Shown: positions 1 to 9,504, counted from the first letter of the stretch. The stretch: 54,179 bases of DNA from CAZAYP01 sp964489425 [NCBI: uncultured Verrucomicrobiota bacterium] (GCA_964489425.1 CAZAYP010000021.1:4220-58398), one strand, 5' to 3'. A program made the numbers and translations. Notes: a model not told the origin generated them from the letters alone.

Positions 1-942
1 CAGGCAGACCAGCCCATGGCGCTCGGCCACCTCGCGCAGCACATTCATCATGACCATGTTGTGGTCGATGGCCAGGTTGATCTCCTCGAACAGGGGCGCG
101 ACCTCGAACTGCGCCGGCGCCACCTCGTTGTGACGCGTCTTGGCCGGCACGCCCAGGCGCCACAGCTCGCAGTCCAGGTCGTTCATGAACTTCATGATCC
201 GGGTCTTGATGGCGCCGAAATAGTGGTCTTCCATCTGCTGGTGTTTCGGCGGCCGGCGGCCGAACAGGGTCCGGCCGGTCTGGACGAGGTCAAAGCGCTG
301 ATCGTAGTATTGCTTGTCGATCAGGAAATACTCCTGCTCCGCGCCAAGGGTGGCATAGGCGCGCTTTCCAGCGACGTCGATGCCGAACAACTTGCCCAGG
401 CGGCACACCTGCCTGGAGAGCGCGCCCATGGAGCGCAGCAGCGGGGTCTTGTTATCCAGCGCGTCGCCGTGGTAGCTGCAGAAGATGGTCGGGATGCAGA
501 GCACCGCGCCATTGTCCACTTCCTTGATGAACGCCGGGCTGGATGGGTCCCAGGCCGTGTAGCCGCGCGCCTCGAACGTGGCCCGCAGGCCGCCGGAGGG
601 GAAGCTGGAGGCATCTGGCTCGCCCTTGACCAGTTCCTTGCCGGAAAACTGCATGATCACCCGGCCCTGGCGATCAGGCATGATGAACGCATCGTGCTTC
701 TCCGCCGTGGTGCCGGTGAGCGGCTGGAACCAGTGGGTGAAATGCGAAGCGCCTTTTTCCAGGGCCCACGACTTCATGGCCTCGGCCACCTCGTCGGCGA
801 TCCCCGCATCCAGATCGGACCCGGTGTAAATCGTGTTAATCAGCGAGGAATACGCCTTGTCGGAAAGGTAATTCCGCATGGCGTTGACGTTGAACACATT
901 TTCGCCGTACGTATCCACTATCTTCCGGTTGTCTTTGCTCAT
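1..942 (-). CDS. glnN: glutamine synthetase type III, N-terminal part (cut by window edge)
   Basis: Condenses ammonium with glutamate to glutamine using ATP in the cytosol. The reading frame is open from an ATG at 942 to the left edge (314 codons), so the C-terminal half lies outside the window. The translated N-terminus ([18 protein letters not shown]), the block [20 protein letters not shown], then [15 protein letters not shown] and [17 protein letters not shown] are typical of the long GlnN class rather than of GlnA. An AGGAG stands about 7 nt before the ATG, which fixes the start. It is transcribed divergently from a hybrid histidine kinase, and a sigma-54-like promoter lies about 70 bp upstream, which fits nitrogen control. 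Identity is confident; regulation is inferred. Confidence 0.95.
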   Translation of the reverse strand, partial: MSKDNRKIVDTYGENVFNVNAMRNYLSDKAYSSLINTIYTGSDLDAGIADEVAEAMKSWALEKGASHFTHWFQPLTGTTAEKHDAFIMPDRQGRVIMQFSGKELVKGEPDASSFPSGGLRATFEARGYTAWDPSSPAFIKEVDNGAVLCIPTIFCSYHGDALDNKTPLLRSMGALSRQVCRLGKLFGIDVAGKRAYATLGAEQEYFLIDKQYYDQRFDLVQTGRTLFGRRPPKHQQMEDHYFGAIKTRIMKFMNDLDCELWRLGVPAKTRHNEVAPAQFEVAPLFEEINLAIDHNMVMMNVLREVAERHGLVCL

Positions 943-1010
943 TACCGTTCTCCTGTTGTTTTTCTATGCCAACCACGCCATGACTGCCAGACAAAACGCG
1001 CATACTGGAT

Positions 1011-1027
1011 AGCTATTATCGTGCCAA
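1011..1027 (-). promoter_or_regulatory. sigma-54 (-24/-12) promoter of glnN
   Basis: On the minus strand the sequence TTGGCACGATAATAGCT matches the RpoN consensus YTGGCACGRNNNTTGCW with one mismatch in the conserved positions. The GG (1025-1024) and GC (1013-1012) elements have the required spacing, predicting a start near 1000 and a leader of about 58 nt before the glnN ATG. The same TTGGCACG block recurs at 29485. Confidence 0.65.
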
Positions 1028-1045
1028 CTTTTTGGAATTACACAC

Positions 1046-1068
1046 ATCTAATTGTATGTGAATTAGAT
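1046..1068. promoter_or_regulatory. inverted repeat upstream of the glnN promoter
   Basis: Perfect 8-bp arms ATCTAATT and AATTAGAT are separated by 7 bp. The site is A+T-rich in an otherwise G+C-rich region and sits about 57 bp upstream of the predicted glnN transcription start, so it could be a regulator-binding site. Which protein binds is unknown. Confidence 0.4.
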
Positions 1069-1114
1069 ATGCATTGCGCTTTTTATGCAAGGCCAATATA
1101 TCAGTACAGCGAAC

Positions 1115-1126
1115 GACAATATTGTC
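1115..1126. promoter_or_regulatory. 12-bp perfect palindrome at enhancer distance from the glnN promoter
   Basis: GACAATATTGTC is a perfect palindrome centred about 120 bp upstream of the predicted sigma-54 start of glnN, the usual distance for binding sites of sigma-54 activators. It lies between glnN and the divergent kinase gene and could equally act on the latter. The role is inferred from position only. Confidence 0.35.
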
Positions 1127-1231
1127 TTCTGCGCGACGGTTAAAATACATTTTTGTCGACCGATCCCGGCCGTGATTATGGCTTGGATTATGGTTGGAGC
1201 GGCGCCGCGCACGCGGTATGGTTGGCGGCAG

Positions 1232-4200
1232 ATGAGACGCAAGCACATCGCGGGTTGCCTGGGCGCCACCGGCCGGCTCCGCGCCCTGGCGCTGGCCGTG
1301 CTGGTTGTGGGCGCGGCAGAGAATCCGGCCCGCGCGGCCGCCGAACCGCAACCGGCGGACCCGGGGGCCATACGCCGCGTCTTTGTCCTGCAATCGTATC
1401 ATCTCGGCAACCGCTGGTCAGACGATCTCATGAGCGGGGTCGCGGCCACGTTCCTCCGCGCCAGCCCCGACATCGAGACCGTGGTGCGCCACATGGACAT
1501 GAAGCGGGTATCCGCCAGCGCCGAGGTGGACGCCCGGCTCAAGGAATTGTACCAAGCGGCCTACCGGGACCAGCACTTTGATGCGATCATCGCGTGCGAC
1601 AACGACGCCCTCCACTTCCTGCGACAGCACCGCGATGCGTTGTTTCCCGGGGTGCCGCTGGTGTTCTGCGGCATCAACGGCTATGACCCGGCCATGCTGG
1701 ACGGTCGCCAGGACATCACCGGCGTCGTTGAAAACAATGATTACGCCGGCACCCTGGATATCGCTTTGGCCCTGTGGCCGAAAACCCGCACGGTAATGGT
1801 GGTGGCAGACGCCACAACGTCAGGGAAAGCCCAGGTCCTCGAGGTGGAGGCGGTACAGGCACGCTACACGAATCGCCTGGCGTTCCGCTACCTGTCGCTG
1901 GGCGACTACACCCTGGCCGAGGCGGGCGACCAGCTGGCCGGGTTGCCGCCGGACAGCGTTGTGCTGCTGCTGAACTCGTTCCGGGACAAGACCGGCCTGG
2001 ATTACTCTGTGGAGCATGGCACGCGCTACCTGGCCGACCATGCCCGCGTACCCTGCTTCGCGCTCAACTCGCCACGGCTAGGCTGCGGCGCGCTCGGAGG
2101 CAAGATGACCAGCGGGTACCACCAGGGCGAGGCCGCCGCCCAGATGGTGGTCAACATCCTGAACGGCCAAAACATCCAAGCCATCCCCGTACTTCAGGAA
2201 AGCCCCAACCAATCCATGTTCGATTACGACGTGATGCGCCGCTTCGACGTGCCCGAACGCCTGCTGCCGCCGGGCAGCCTCCTGCTGAACAAGCCCATGC
2301 CCATCTGGGTCGAGTACCGGACCGAGGTCATGGCGACCCTGACCGTGGTGGCGGTACTTTGCCTGGCGCTGGTGGCCATGGGCCTCACCATCCGCCGCCG
2401 CCTGCGGGCCGAGCGCGAGCTCGCCCGTAGCCGGGCCATGCTGCGCAACATGATCGATCTGCTGCCCATCTGGCTGGCGTTCACGGACAAGAACGGCGTC
2501 TATTACATTGCCAACAAATACCACACGGAAACGTTCCGCCTGCCCCTGGACAAGATCGAAGGCCATCATTACAAGGAACTGCTGCCGACGCCAGCCTACG
2601 AGCGCCATCACCAGTGGGTGACCCAGTGCCTGCAAACCGGGGAAACCGTCTACTGGGAAGATACCGTGGATTTTAAACCCGGCCAGACCACGTATATCCA
2701 GGGGGTCTATGCAGCGCTCAAGGACGCCCAGGGCGAGATCTATGCCCTGGGACTGGCCGCGTTCGATATCACCGCCCGCAAGCAGGCGGAAGCCGCGCTC
2801 TTGCGCGCGAACGAGCAACTTGAGCTGGCGCAAAACGCGGCCGAGGTGGGGTGGTGGAACTGGGATGTGATCCGCAACACCCTCGATTGGTCACCGCTGC
2901 TGTTCAAGCTGTTCGAGCTGGATCCCGACTCGATCAAAGCCTCTTTTGAAACCTGGCGCAAGGTCCTGCATCCCGAGGATGTTCAGGCAGCCGAAACGCG
3001 GATCGAGATGGCCCTCAAAGAGCACACCCTGCTGGACAGCGATTACCGGATCCGGCTGCCCGGCGGCCGGGTGCGCTGGATCCGCGCCCTGGGCCGGGGC
3101 GTCTATGACGAGCAAGGCCGGCCCCAGCGCATGAGCGGCATATGCCAGGACATCACCGCCCGCAAGCTGGCCGAAGAGGAACTGCGCCAGGCCCGCGACG
3201 CCGCCGAAACCGCCAACCGCGCCAAAAGCTTTTTCCTCGCCAACATGAGCCACGAGATTCGCACCCCGATGAACGCCATCATCGGGTTCGCCGAACTCTT
3301 GCTGCAAACGCGCCTGGACGACCCGCAGCGCAAATACCTCCAGATCCTCCAGAACCGGGGCCACGACCTGCTGCTGCTCATGAACGATATCCTGGACCTG
3401 GCGCGCATCGAGGCCGATCACCTGCAACTGGACCAGGAGATTTTCTCGCCCGCCCAGGCGATCAAGGAAACCGTCGAGATGCTCAACGCCGCGGCGGAAA
3501 GCAAGGATCTGCGCCTGTTGACCCAGCTATCCCAGCGGGTGCCGGAAAAGGTCTGTGGCGATCCCCGCCGCATCCGCCAGGTGCTGGTCAACCTCGTGGG
3601 CAACGCGATCAAATTCACGGCCCGCGGCACCGTCATCGTCGGGGTGGATGCGCAACCGGCGGACCCCCTCGCCGGCGGGGAAGTCCTGCATTTTTTTGTG
3701 CAGGACACCGGTATCGGCATCCCGGCGGACAAGCTGGACTGTATTTTCCTGCCGTTTACCCAGGCCGAGGAAACCAGCACCCGGCAGTACGGCGGCGCCG
3801 GGCTGGGCCTGACCATTGCCCAGCGGCTGGTGACCATGATGGGCGGCCGCATCTGGGTCGAGAGCGCGCTGGGAACGGGCAGCACCTTCCACTTCACCGT
3901 CCAGTTCCAGCCGCCGCAGGACGCCGCCAACCCCCGGGAACCAGCGCCGGAGGGTACGGCGGGCACGGGGTTGCGGGTCCTCGCGGTGGAAGACGATGCG
4001 ACGGGCGGCGAACTGATCAAGGCCCTTGGCGAAGTGCTCGGCCACCAGGTGGTCCTGGTCACCTCCGGTAGCCAGGCGCTGAACCGCCTGGCCCAGGAGG
4101 ACTTCGACGTGGTGCTGATGGACATCAAGCTGCCCGGGATGGACGGCTTCGAGGCCACCCGCCGCATCCGCGATCCGGCGTCCTCCGTGCGCAACCACCA

Positions 4201-4375
4201 GGTTCCCATCATCGCGGTCACGGCCTTTGCCATGAGCGGGGACGAGCAGCGCTGCCTGCAGGCAGGCATGAACGGCTACGTTGCCAAGCCGATGCACGCC
4301 AAAACGCTCCGCGCGGCCATATCCGCAGTCATCGCCCCCAGACCGGGCGCCATGCCGCATACCACTTTTGCATGA
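1232..4375 (+). CDS. membrane hybrid histidine kinase: ABC-type sensor, two PAS domains, HisKA, HATPase, receiver
   Basis: Two-component sensor of 1047 residues. A signal peptide (MRRKHIAG then an Ala/Leu/Val stretch) precedes a periplasmic ABC_sub_bind-like domain (about 45-340, starting RRVFVLQSYHLG). A membrane helix follows (about 366-387), then two PAS domains each ending DITARK, HisKA with SHEIRTPMNAI (His674), an HATPase with N-box NLVGNAIKF and DTGIGIP and GGAGLGLTI boxes, and a C-terminal receiver with VEDD and VLMDIKLPGMDG (Asp964). The frame is open upstream to 1085, but the signal peptide favours the ATG at 1232. It faces glnN divergently, so a nitrogen link is possible but unproven. 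No separate DNA-binding response regulator is adjacent, so the phosphate must leave the receiver by a partner encoded elsewhere. The 3' end abuts a 174-bp repeat. Confidence 0.93.
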   Translation: MRRKHIAGCLGATGRLRALALAVLVVGAAENPARAAAEPQPADPGAIRRVFVLQSYHLGNRWSDDLMSGVAATFLRASPDIETVVRHMDMKRVSASAEVDARLKELYQAAYRDQHFDAIIACDNDALHFLRQHRDALFPGVPLVFCGINGYDPAMLDGRQDITGVVENNDYAGTLDIALALWPKTRTVMVVADATTSGKAQVLEVEAVQARYTNRLAFRYLSLGDYTLAEAGDQLAGLPPDSVVLLLNSFRDKTGLDYSVEHGTRYLADHARVPCFALNSPRLGCGALGGKMTSGYHQGEAAAQMVVNILNGQNIQAIPVLQESPNQSMFDYDVMRRFDVPERLLPPGSLLLNKPMPIWVEYRTEVMATLTVVAVLCLALVAMGLTIRRRLRAERELARSRAMLRNMIDLLPIWLAFTDKNGVYYIANKYHTETFRLPLDKIEGHHYKELLPTPAYERHHQWVTQCLQTGETVYWEDTVDFKPGQTTYIQGVYAALKDAQGEIYALGLAAFDITARKQAEAALLRANEQLELAQNAAEVGWWNWDVIRNTLDWSPLLFKLFELDPDSIKASFETWRKVLHPEDVQAAETRIEMALKEHTLLDSDYRIRLPGGRVRWIRALGRGVYDEQGRPQRMSGICQDITARKLAEEELRQARDAAETANRAKSFFLANMSHEIRTPMNAIIGFAELLLQTRLDDPQRKYLQILQNRGHDLLLLMNDILDLARIEADHLQLDQEIFSPAQAIKETVEMLNAAAESKDLRLLTQLSQRVPEKVCGDPRRIRQVLVNLVGNAIKFTARGTVIVGVDAQPADPLAGGEVLHFFVQDTGIGIPADKLDCIFLPFTQAEETSTRQYGGAGLGLTIAQRLVTMMGGRIWVESALGTGSTFHFTVQFQPPQDAANPREPAPEGTAGTGLRVLAVEDDATGGELIKALGEVLGHQVVLVTSGSQALNRLAQEDFDVVLMDIKLPGMDGFEATRRIRDPASSVRNHQVPIIAVTAFAMSGDEQRCLQAGMNGYVAKPMHAKTLRAAISAVIAPRPGAMPHTTFA

Positions 4376-4547
4376 GGATCGGTACGTATCTGGGCTCCCC
4401 GCCTTTTCAAGGCGGGGGGGACCCGAAGGGTGGGGCGGTTATTCCGGGTTCCACCCACCGCGATATCGGGGCGCGGACCATCCACAACCACCCCGGCCTG
4501 CGGCCACCCCTCCTTGCAAAGGTAGGGGAGCTCGTATGCTTGTTCTC
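4374..4547 (+). repeat. 174-bp compound palindromic repeat, copy 1
   Basis: Begins at the stop codon of the sensor kinase. It contains a hairpin CCCCGCCTTTTCAAGGCGGGG at one end and, at the other, an inverted module related to CCACCCCGGCCTGCGGCC with CCCCTCC, joined by a unique centre. A near-identical copy lies in opposite orientation at 26972-27144. The region 4548-4617 up to rmuC has no other recognisable signal. Confidence 0.85.
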
Positions 4548-4617
4548 CATTCCATAACCAGATGGCTGACACCAAGTTCGTTGCGGATTAAATACCCAAC
4601 TTCACGCGGGAATGGCA

Positions 4618-5961
4618 TCACCCCGGCTCCGTGGGCGGCCCGCCTTCCAGCTCCAGCAAGGCCTGGGCTTCCGGCGCGGGCAGCTCGTGCACCGCGGTCA
4701 GCTTGCGGCCGATGACGCGGGTGCGGCGCTCGGCATCCTCGATCGCGTGGGAAGCTTCGCCCAGCTTGCGCTGGACCTTGCCCAGCAGCTCGCTGTAACG
4801 CGCCCACTCGGTTTTGACCGCGGCCAGCAGGGCCCAGACCTCGCCGGACCGCTGCTGGATGGCCAGCGTGCGGAACCCCATCTGCAGGCTGTTGAGCAGC
4901 GACCACAGCGTGGTCGGGCCGGCGACCAGCACGCGGCAGTCGCGCTGCAGGCTGTCGGCGAGGCCCGGCCGGCGCAGCACCTCGGCGAACAGGCCTTCGG
5001 TGGGCAGGAACAGGACCGCGAAATCGGTGGTGCGGGGCGGGTTGAGGTACTTGTCCCGGATCTGGGCCGCTTCCAGGCGGATCCGGCCTTCGAGCTGCCG
5101 GGCGGCGGCCTCGCACGCGCCGGCATCGGACCGTTCCTGCGCCTCGATCAGGCGCTGGTAATCCTCCAGCGGGTACTTGGCGTCGATCGGCAGCCACACC
5201 GCGGCATCGGGGCCCGCCTCGCGCCCCGGCAGCCGGACGGCAAACTCCACGCGTTCCCCGCCGTCGCGGGTGGCCACGTTGCGGGCGAACTGGTCCGGGG
5301 CCAGGACCTGCTCCAGCATGGCGCCCAGCTGCACCTCGCCCCAGGTGCCGCGGGTTTTAACGTTGGACAAGACCTTTTTCAGGTCGCCGACGCCGGTGGC
5401 CAGGACCTGCATCTCGCCGAGCCCCCGCGCCACCTGCTCCAGGCGTTCGCCCACCTGGCGGAACGATTCTCCCAGCCGTTTTTCAAGGGTACCCTGGAGC
5501 TTTTCGTCCACGGTCTGGCGCATTTGCTCCAACTGGCGGGCGTTCTGCTCCTGGATGGCGGCCAGCTTGTGCTCCACCGTGGCGCGCAGCTGCTCCTGGG
5601 CCTGCCGGCCCGCGTCCGCCAGCTGGCCCAGGCGCGCGCTGAACAGCTCCAGCTGTTCCTGCTGCAGGCGCGCCATTTCGCCCACGCTGCGCACGAGGCC
5701 GGCGCTGGACTCGTTCATGGCGGTGGCCAGCTCCAACCGCGACTGGCCCAGGGCCTGGGTGGTTTCCGCGCGGGTCCGCGCAATTTCTTCCCGGAGTCCG
5801 CGCTCGGCGCGATCCTGGCCGCGCTCCACCGCGGCCAGCAACTGCTGGAGGGCGCCGGGATCCACGGGCGGCTTGCGCCGCAGGAGCGCGATCTGGGCCG
5901 CGAGCACCCCGGCCAACGCCAAGGCGCCCACGATCAGCGCCACGGTCAGTGCCACGTTCAT
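4618..5961 (-). CDS. rmuC: RmuC-family DNA recombination protein
   Basis: RmuC proteins limit DNA inversions and are nuclease-fold, membrane-anchored coiled-coil proteins; the molecular role is not well defined. The 447 residues show an N-terminal membrane helix (about 3-25), a long Ala/Gln/Glu-rich coiled coil (about 40-190), and the family core with KTRGTWGEVQLGAMLEQVL, WLPIDAKYPLEDYQRL and TDFAVLFLPTEGLFAEVLRR. These blocks carry the PD-(D/E)XK-like nuclease residues (E in WGE, D and K in DAKYP). It is the last gene of the leftward fatty-acid cluster, 45 bp beyond a small Cys-rich gene. Length is normal for the family. Confidence 0.93.
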   Translation of the reverse strand: MNVALTVALIVGALALAGVLAAQIALLRRKPPVDPGALQQLLAAVERGQDRAERGLREEIARTRAETTQALGQSRLELATAMNESSAGLVRSVGEMARLQQEQLELFSARLGQLADAGRQAQEQLRATVEHKLAAIQEQNARQLEQMRQTVDEKLQGTLEKRLGESFRQVGERLEQVARGLGEMQVLATGVGDLKKVLSNVKTRGTWGEVQLGAMLEQVLAPDQFARNVATRDGGERVEFAVRLPGREAGPDAAVWLPIDAKYPLEDYQRLIEAQERSDAGACEAAARQLEGRIRLEAAQIRDKYLNPPRTTDFAVLFLPTEGLFAEVLRRPGLADSLQRDCRVLVAGPTTLWSLLNSLQMGFRTLAIQQRSGEVWALLAAVKTEWARYSELLGKVQRKLGEASHAIEDAERRTRVIGRKLTAVHELPAPEAQALLELEGGPPTEPG

Positions 5962-6006
5962 GACCCGGCCCGGTTCAGGCGCGCCGGCCCGGCCCGCCGT
6001 CGCGGG

Positions 6007-6219
6007 TCACGGCACAGGCTCGTGGGCCTTGCGGCCGTACACCTTCTCGTAGGCCGTGCACTGGGGGCACAAGCCGCCCTCCACGTGCTTGACAAACCAG
6101 TAGGCCAAACCGCGCTGTTTCTTGCGGGCATGGCGGCACATGGGGCACGTCTCGCACTGGTGGGCGCGGGCGCGGTCCTGGTCGGTAATTTCCGGGCGGG
6201 GGGCAGCAGGTTCAGCCAT
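6007..6219 (-). CDS. small Cys-rich (zinc-ribbon-like) protein of unknown function
   Basis: A 70-residue protein with Cys22, Cys25 and Cys28 (CETCPMC) and a second pair Cys51/Cys54 (CPQC), a spacing that suggests one zinc ribbon. A GGAGG lies 7 nt before the ATG and the start is 21 bp after the fabF stop, so it is probably translated from the same mRNA. I do not recognise the family. The high Arg/His/Lys content and the metal-ligand spacing suggest RNA or protein binding, but this is not shown. Confidence 0.7.
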   Translation of the reverse strand: MAEPAAPRPEITDQDRARAHQCETCPMCRHARKKQRGLAYWFVKHVEGGLCPQCTAYEKVYGRKAHEPVP

Positions 6220-6240
6220 GGGCGTCCTCCGGATGGCGGA

Positions 6241-7488
6241 TCAAACCGCCTTGAAGCACAGGGTGGCATTGTGACCGCCAAACCCCAGCGAGTTGTTGAG
6301 GCAGACCTTGACGCGAGCCTCGCGGGCCGTGTTGGGCACGTAGTCCAAGTCGCAGTCCGGGTCCGGATGCTCGTAGTTGATGGTGGGCGGGACAGCGCCC
6401 CGGTTCATCGCCAGGATGCAGGCCACGGACTCCACCGCGCCGGCCGCACCGAGCAGGTGGCCGGTCATGGACTTGGTGGAGCTGATCATGGTCTTGCGGG
6501 CGAGGGCGTCGCCGAACGCCTGCTTGATGGCCAGGGTTTCGCACTTGTCGTTCAGCGGCGTGCTGGTGCCGTGGGCGTTGATGTAGCCGACCTCGTCGGG
6601 GTTGACGCCGGCATCCTGCATGGCCAGGGTCATGGCCTGGGCCGCGCCGGCGCCGGCCTCGTCGGGCGCGGTCATGTGGTACGCGTCGCAGTTGCGGCCG
6701 TAACCGGCCAGTTCGCCGTGGATCTGGGCGCCGCGGCGCACGGCGTGCTCCCACTCTTCGAGCACCAGCACCCCGGAGCCTTCGCCCATGACAAAGCCGT
6801 CGCGCTCGGCGTCAAACGGCCGGCTGGCTTTTTCCGGGGCGTCGTTGCGGGTGCTGAGCGCCCGCATGGCGTTGAACCCGCCGACGCCCAGCTCGCAGAC
6901 CGGCGCCTCGGCGCCGCCGGCGAGCATGATATCGGCGTCGCCATACTGGATGACCCGCGCGGCTTCGCCGATCGAGTGGGTGGCGGACGCGCACGCCGAG
7001 ACGACGCAAAAGTTCGGGCCTTTAAGGCTGTACTCGATGGCGATCAACCCCGCCAGGATGTTGGTGATCATTTGCGGGATCATGAAAGGGGAAAACCGGC
7101 GCGGGCCCTTTTCGTACAGCACGAACGTCTGTTTCTGCAGGATCTGCAGGCCGCCGATGCCGGAACTGACGATGACACCAATACGCCCGGGATCTTCCTT
7201 GGCCAGGTCCAGGCCGGAATGCTGCATGGCCATCTTGGCGGCGCACATGCCCCAGTGCGCAAAGGGATCCATGCGCTTCTGTTCCTTGGGGGGAATGTAG
7301 TCGTCCAGGTTGCAGTCCCGCACCTCGCCGGCGATCTGGGTGATATAGTCCGGCGTGATGGGGAACTTGGTGATGTGGACAATACCGGACCGCCCCTGGA
7401 CAAGGCTGTCCCAGAACTTGTCCAGCGTGGATCCCAGCGGCGACACGACGCCTATGCCCGTGATCGCGACCCGGCGTATCCCTCGCAT
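6241..7488 (-). CDS. fabF: beta-ketoacyl-ACP synthase II
   Basis: Elongates acyl-ACP by decarboxylative condensation with malonyl-ACP in type II fatty acid synthesis. The 415 residues carry the complete Cys-His-His triad: Cys166 in VVSACASATHS, His306 in NAHGTSTPLND, and His344 in KSMTGHLLGAAGAVE. The GTSTPLND context is the FabF rather than FabB form. Length is normal. An AAGGAG stands before the ATG. It follows acpP with an 85-bp gap holding a terminator-like hairpin, so its expression may be lower than that of acpP. Confidence 0.97.
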   Translation of the reverse strand: MRGIRRVAITGIGVVSPLGSTLDKFWDSLVQGRSGIVHITKFPITPDYITQIAGEVRDCNLDDYIPPKEQKRMDPFAHWGMCAAKMAMQHSGLDLAKEDPGRIGVIVSSGIGGLQILQKQTFVLYEKGPRRFSPFMIPQMITNILAGLIAIEYSLKGPNFCVVSACASATHSIGEAARVIQYGDADIMLAGGAEAPVCELGVGGFNAMRALSTRNDAPEKASRPFDAERDGFVMGEGSGVLVLEEWEHAVRRGAQIHGELAGYGRNCDAYHMTAPDEAGAGAAQAMTLAMQDAGVNPDEVGYINAHGTSTPLNDKCETLAIKQAFGDALARKTMISSTKSMTGHLLGAAGAVESVACILAMNRGAVPPTINYEHPDPDCDLDYVPNTAREARVKVCLNNSLGFGGHNATLCFKAV

Positions 7489-7520
7489 GACGCTCCTTTC
7501 TTAATTCAATAAAGAAAGCC

Positions 7521-7555
7521 AAAAAGCCGGGGAAACCTGGCGGTGTCCCCGGCTT
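7521..7555 (-). terminator. intrinsic terminator or attenuator between acpP and fabF
   Basis: On the minus strand AAGCCGGGGA pairs with TCCCCGGCTT (10 bp, 12-nt loop) and is followed by a short U run (TTT after the paired TT). It lies after the acpP stop and before the fabF ribosome site. The short U tract suggests partial rather than full termination, matching the higher need for acyl carrier protein. Confidence 0.65.
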
Positions 7556-7573
7556 GTGCACTCCCCGGGCAGA

Positions 7574-7810
7574 TTACGCGAACCCTTTTTCTTTGAGGTA
7601 GTTAATCACCGCGCCCACGGTGGTCAGCTTCTCGGCATCCTCGTCGGGGATCTCGGCGCCGAACTCTTCCTCGAACGCCATGACCAACTCGACGGTATCC
7701 AGGGAATCCGCGCCCAAATCCTCGATAAAGGAAGCCTCCGGGTTCACCTGGTCGGCGTTGACCCCGAGTTGTTCCACGATAATGTCTTTTACTTTATCTT
7801 CCAGTGCCAT
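7574..7810 (-). CDS. acpP: acyl carrier protein
   Basis: A 78-residue acidic carrier that holds growing acyl chains on phosphopantetheine. The attachment site is Ser36 in the canonical [14 protein letters not shown] helix II motif. The protein is almost full of Glu/Asp, as expected, and starts [18 protein letters not shown] very strong ribosome site (AAGGAGGAG) precedes the ATG. It sits between fabG and fabF, the usual order, and is followed by a terminator-like hairpin. Confidence 0.98.
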   Translation of the reverse strand: MALEDKVKDIIVEQLGVNADQVNPEASFIEDLGADSLDTVELVMAFEEEFGAEIPDEDAEKLTTVGAVINYLKEKGFA

Positions 7811-7835
7811 GTCTACTCCTCCTTCTTGTTGAAGC

Positions 7836-8579
7836 TCAGGTTACCATACCTCCGCACACGTTGACCACCTGGCCCGTGACGTACGCAGCGTCGTCACTGG
7901 CCAGGAAGGCCACCACCTTAGCCACATCTTCCGGAACGCCGAACCGTCCCAGCGGTATGGCTCCCAACATCTTTTGCTGCAAGTCCGCGGACAGTTTATC
8001 GGTCATATGGGACTTGATGAATCCCGGCGCCACCGCGTTCACCCGCACGTTGCGCCCCGCCAGTTCCTTGGCGGCCGACTTGGTCAGCGCCACCAACCCG
8101 GCTTTTGAGGCGGAATAATTACACTGCCCCGCGTTGCCGATCAAGCCAATGATCGAGGCAATATTCACGATCGCGCCGCTGCGCTGCTTGATCATGATCC
8201 GGGACACCGCCTTGGTGAACACAAACGCGCCGGTCAAGTTCACGTTCAGCACGGCGTTCCAGTCCTCGACGCTCATCCGCAGCATGAGATTGTCGCGCGT
8301 GATGCCGGCGTTGTTGACCAAAATGTCCACGTGGCCGAAGTCCTGGTGGATCTGGCTGACGATGGGGGGCACGGCCTCGGCCTGGGCGACGTCCACGGCG
8401 TAGGCGCGCGCCTGGCGGCCCGCGGCCTGCACCCGGCCGGCGGTTTCCGCCAGCCAATCCGCCTGCAGGTCGCACAGCGCCACGTCCGCGCCTTCGGCCG
8501 CCAGGGTGACGGCGATGGCCTGGCCGATCCCGCGCGCCGCGCCGGTCACCAAGGCTACCTTGTTATTAAGCAATCCCAT
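7836..8579 (-). CDS. fabG: 3-oxoacyl-ACP reductase
   Basis: NADPH-dependent reduction of 3-oxoacyl-ACP to 3-hydroxyacyl-ACP. The 247-residue short-chain dehydrogenase has the cofactor motif TGAARGIGQ (12-20), NNAG (89-92), and the catalytic Ser142, Tyr155 and Lys159 (YSASK). The ATG overlaps the fabD stop as TAATG, indicating coupled translation. Length and order in the cluster are standard for FabG. Confidence 0.97.
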   Translation of the reverse strand: MGLLNNKVALVTGAARGIGQAIAVTLAAEGADVALCDLQADWLAETAGRVQAAGRQARAYAVDVAQAEAVPPIVSQIHQDFGHVDILVNNAGITRDNLMLRMSVEDWNAVLNVNLTGAFVFTKAVSRIMIKQRSGAIVNIASIIGLIGNAGQCNYSASKAGLVALTKSAAKELAGRNVRVNAVAPGFIKSHMTDKLSADLQQKMLGAIPLGRFGVPEDVAKVVAFLASDDAAYVTGQVVNVCGGMVT

Positions 8580-9502
8580 TATCCCTCCAAGACGGTCCGT
8601 TCCACGTCATTTGCGTCCTGTATATTATGCAGCACCGCCTGCTTGTCAATGCGTTTTACCAGCCCGGTCAAGACCTTGCCGGGCCCGCACTCGACCATCC
8701 GGGCCACGCCCTGGCTGTGCAGCCACTGGATCGACTCCACCCAGCGCACGGAGGACGTCACCTGGGCGACCATCAGGCGCTTGATCTCCTCCGGCGTGGT
8801 GTGCGGCCGGGCGGTGACATTGGCCACCACCGGGAACGCCGGCGCGGCAAAAGGAATCGGCGCCAGGAACTCCGCCAGTTGCGCGGCCGCCGGCGCCATG
8901 AGCGAGGAGTGGAACGCCCCCGCCACGTTCAGGCGGATGGTCTTGCGCGCGCCCGCCCCCGGCGCGAGACGCTCGGCCGCGGCGATGGCCTCCAGGGTGC
9001 CGGACAACACGGTCTGCCCCGGCGAGTTCAGGTTGGCTATCTCCGCGCCGCTCTGGCGGCACACATCCGCCAGGCCGTCCCCGCCCAGGCCGATGACGCT
9101 CAGCATGCCGCCGGGCTGCTGGCGACAGGCGTCCTGCATGAAGCGGCCGCGGGCCTCGAGGATCCGCAGCGTGTCCTCGAACGCCAGCCCGCCGGCGGCG
9201 TGCAGGGCGGTCCATTCCCCGGAGCTCAGGCCGGCGGCCATGGCGAACTGCGCCGCCGGCTGCCGGATGCGCAAGGCTGCCAGGGCGGCGAGGCTGGTGA
9301 CAAAGATGGCCGGCTGCGCGTAGTGGGACTCGACCAACTGGTCCTCGGGGCCGGCGGCGCATAGCTGCAGCAGGTCATAGCCCAGCACGGCGCCGGCGCG
9401 CGCAAACAGGTCGCGGGCGGCGGGAAACGCGGCGGCCAGGGCCGCGCCCATGCCCACGGACTGGGCGCCCTGGCCGGGAAACAGCAAGGCGGTTGCGATC
9501 AT
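8579..9502 (-). CDS. fabD: malonyl-CoA:ACP transacylase
   Basis: Moves malonyl from CoA to ACP to feed chain elongation. The 307 residues begin [19 protein letters not shown], with the family GQGAQ motif. The nucleophile motif reads GLSSGEW in place of the common GHSLGE, so the residue before the Ser is Ser rather than the usual and the His is Leu. The catalytic His of the AFHSSLM motif is present. I chose the ATG at 9502 because GGAG stands 8 nt upstream; a GTG at 9511 is in frame. It starts 3 bp after the fabH stop, and its own stop overlaps fabG. Confidence 0.95.
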   Translation of the reverse strand: MIATALLFPGQGAQSVGMGAALAAAFPAARDLFARAGAVLGYDLLQLCAAGPEDQLVESHYAQPAIFVTSLAALAALRIRQPAAQFAMAAGLSSGEWTALHAAGGLAFEDTLRILEARGRFMQDACRQQPGGMLSVIGLGGDGLADVCRQSGAEIANLNSPGQTVLSGTLEAIAAAERLAPGAGARKTIRLNVAGAFHSSLMAPAAAQLAEFLAPIPFAAPAFPVVANVTARPHTTPEEIKRLMVAQVTSSVRWVESIQWLHSQGVARMVECGPGKVLTGLVKRIDKQAVLHNIQDANDVERTVLEG

Positions 9503-9504
9503 CG

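Noticed and set aside
4612-7512. Open frame of 966 codons on the + strand across rmuC and fabF
   Set aside because: It is antisense to two clear genes, rich in Arg/Gly/Gln/His as expected for the complement of G+C-rich codons, and matches no family.
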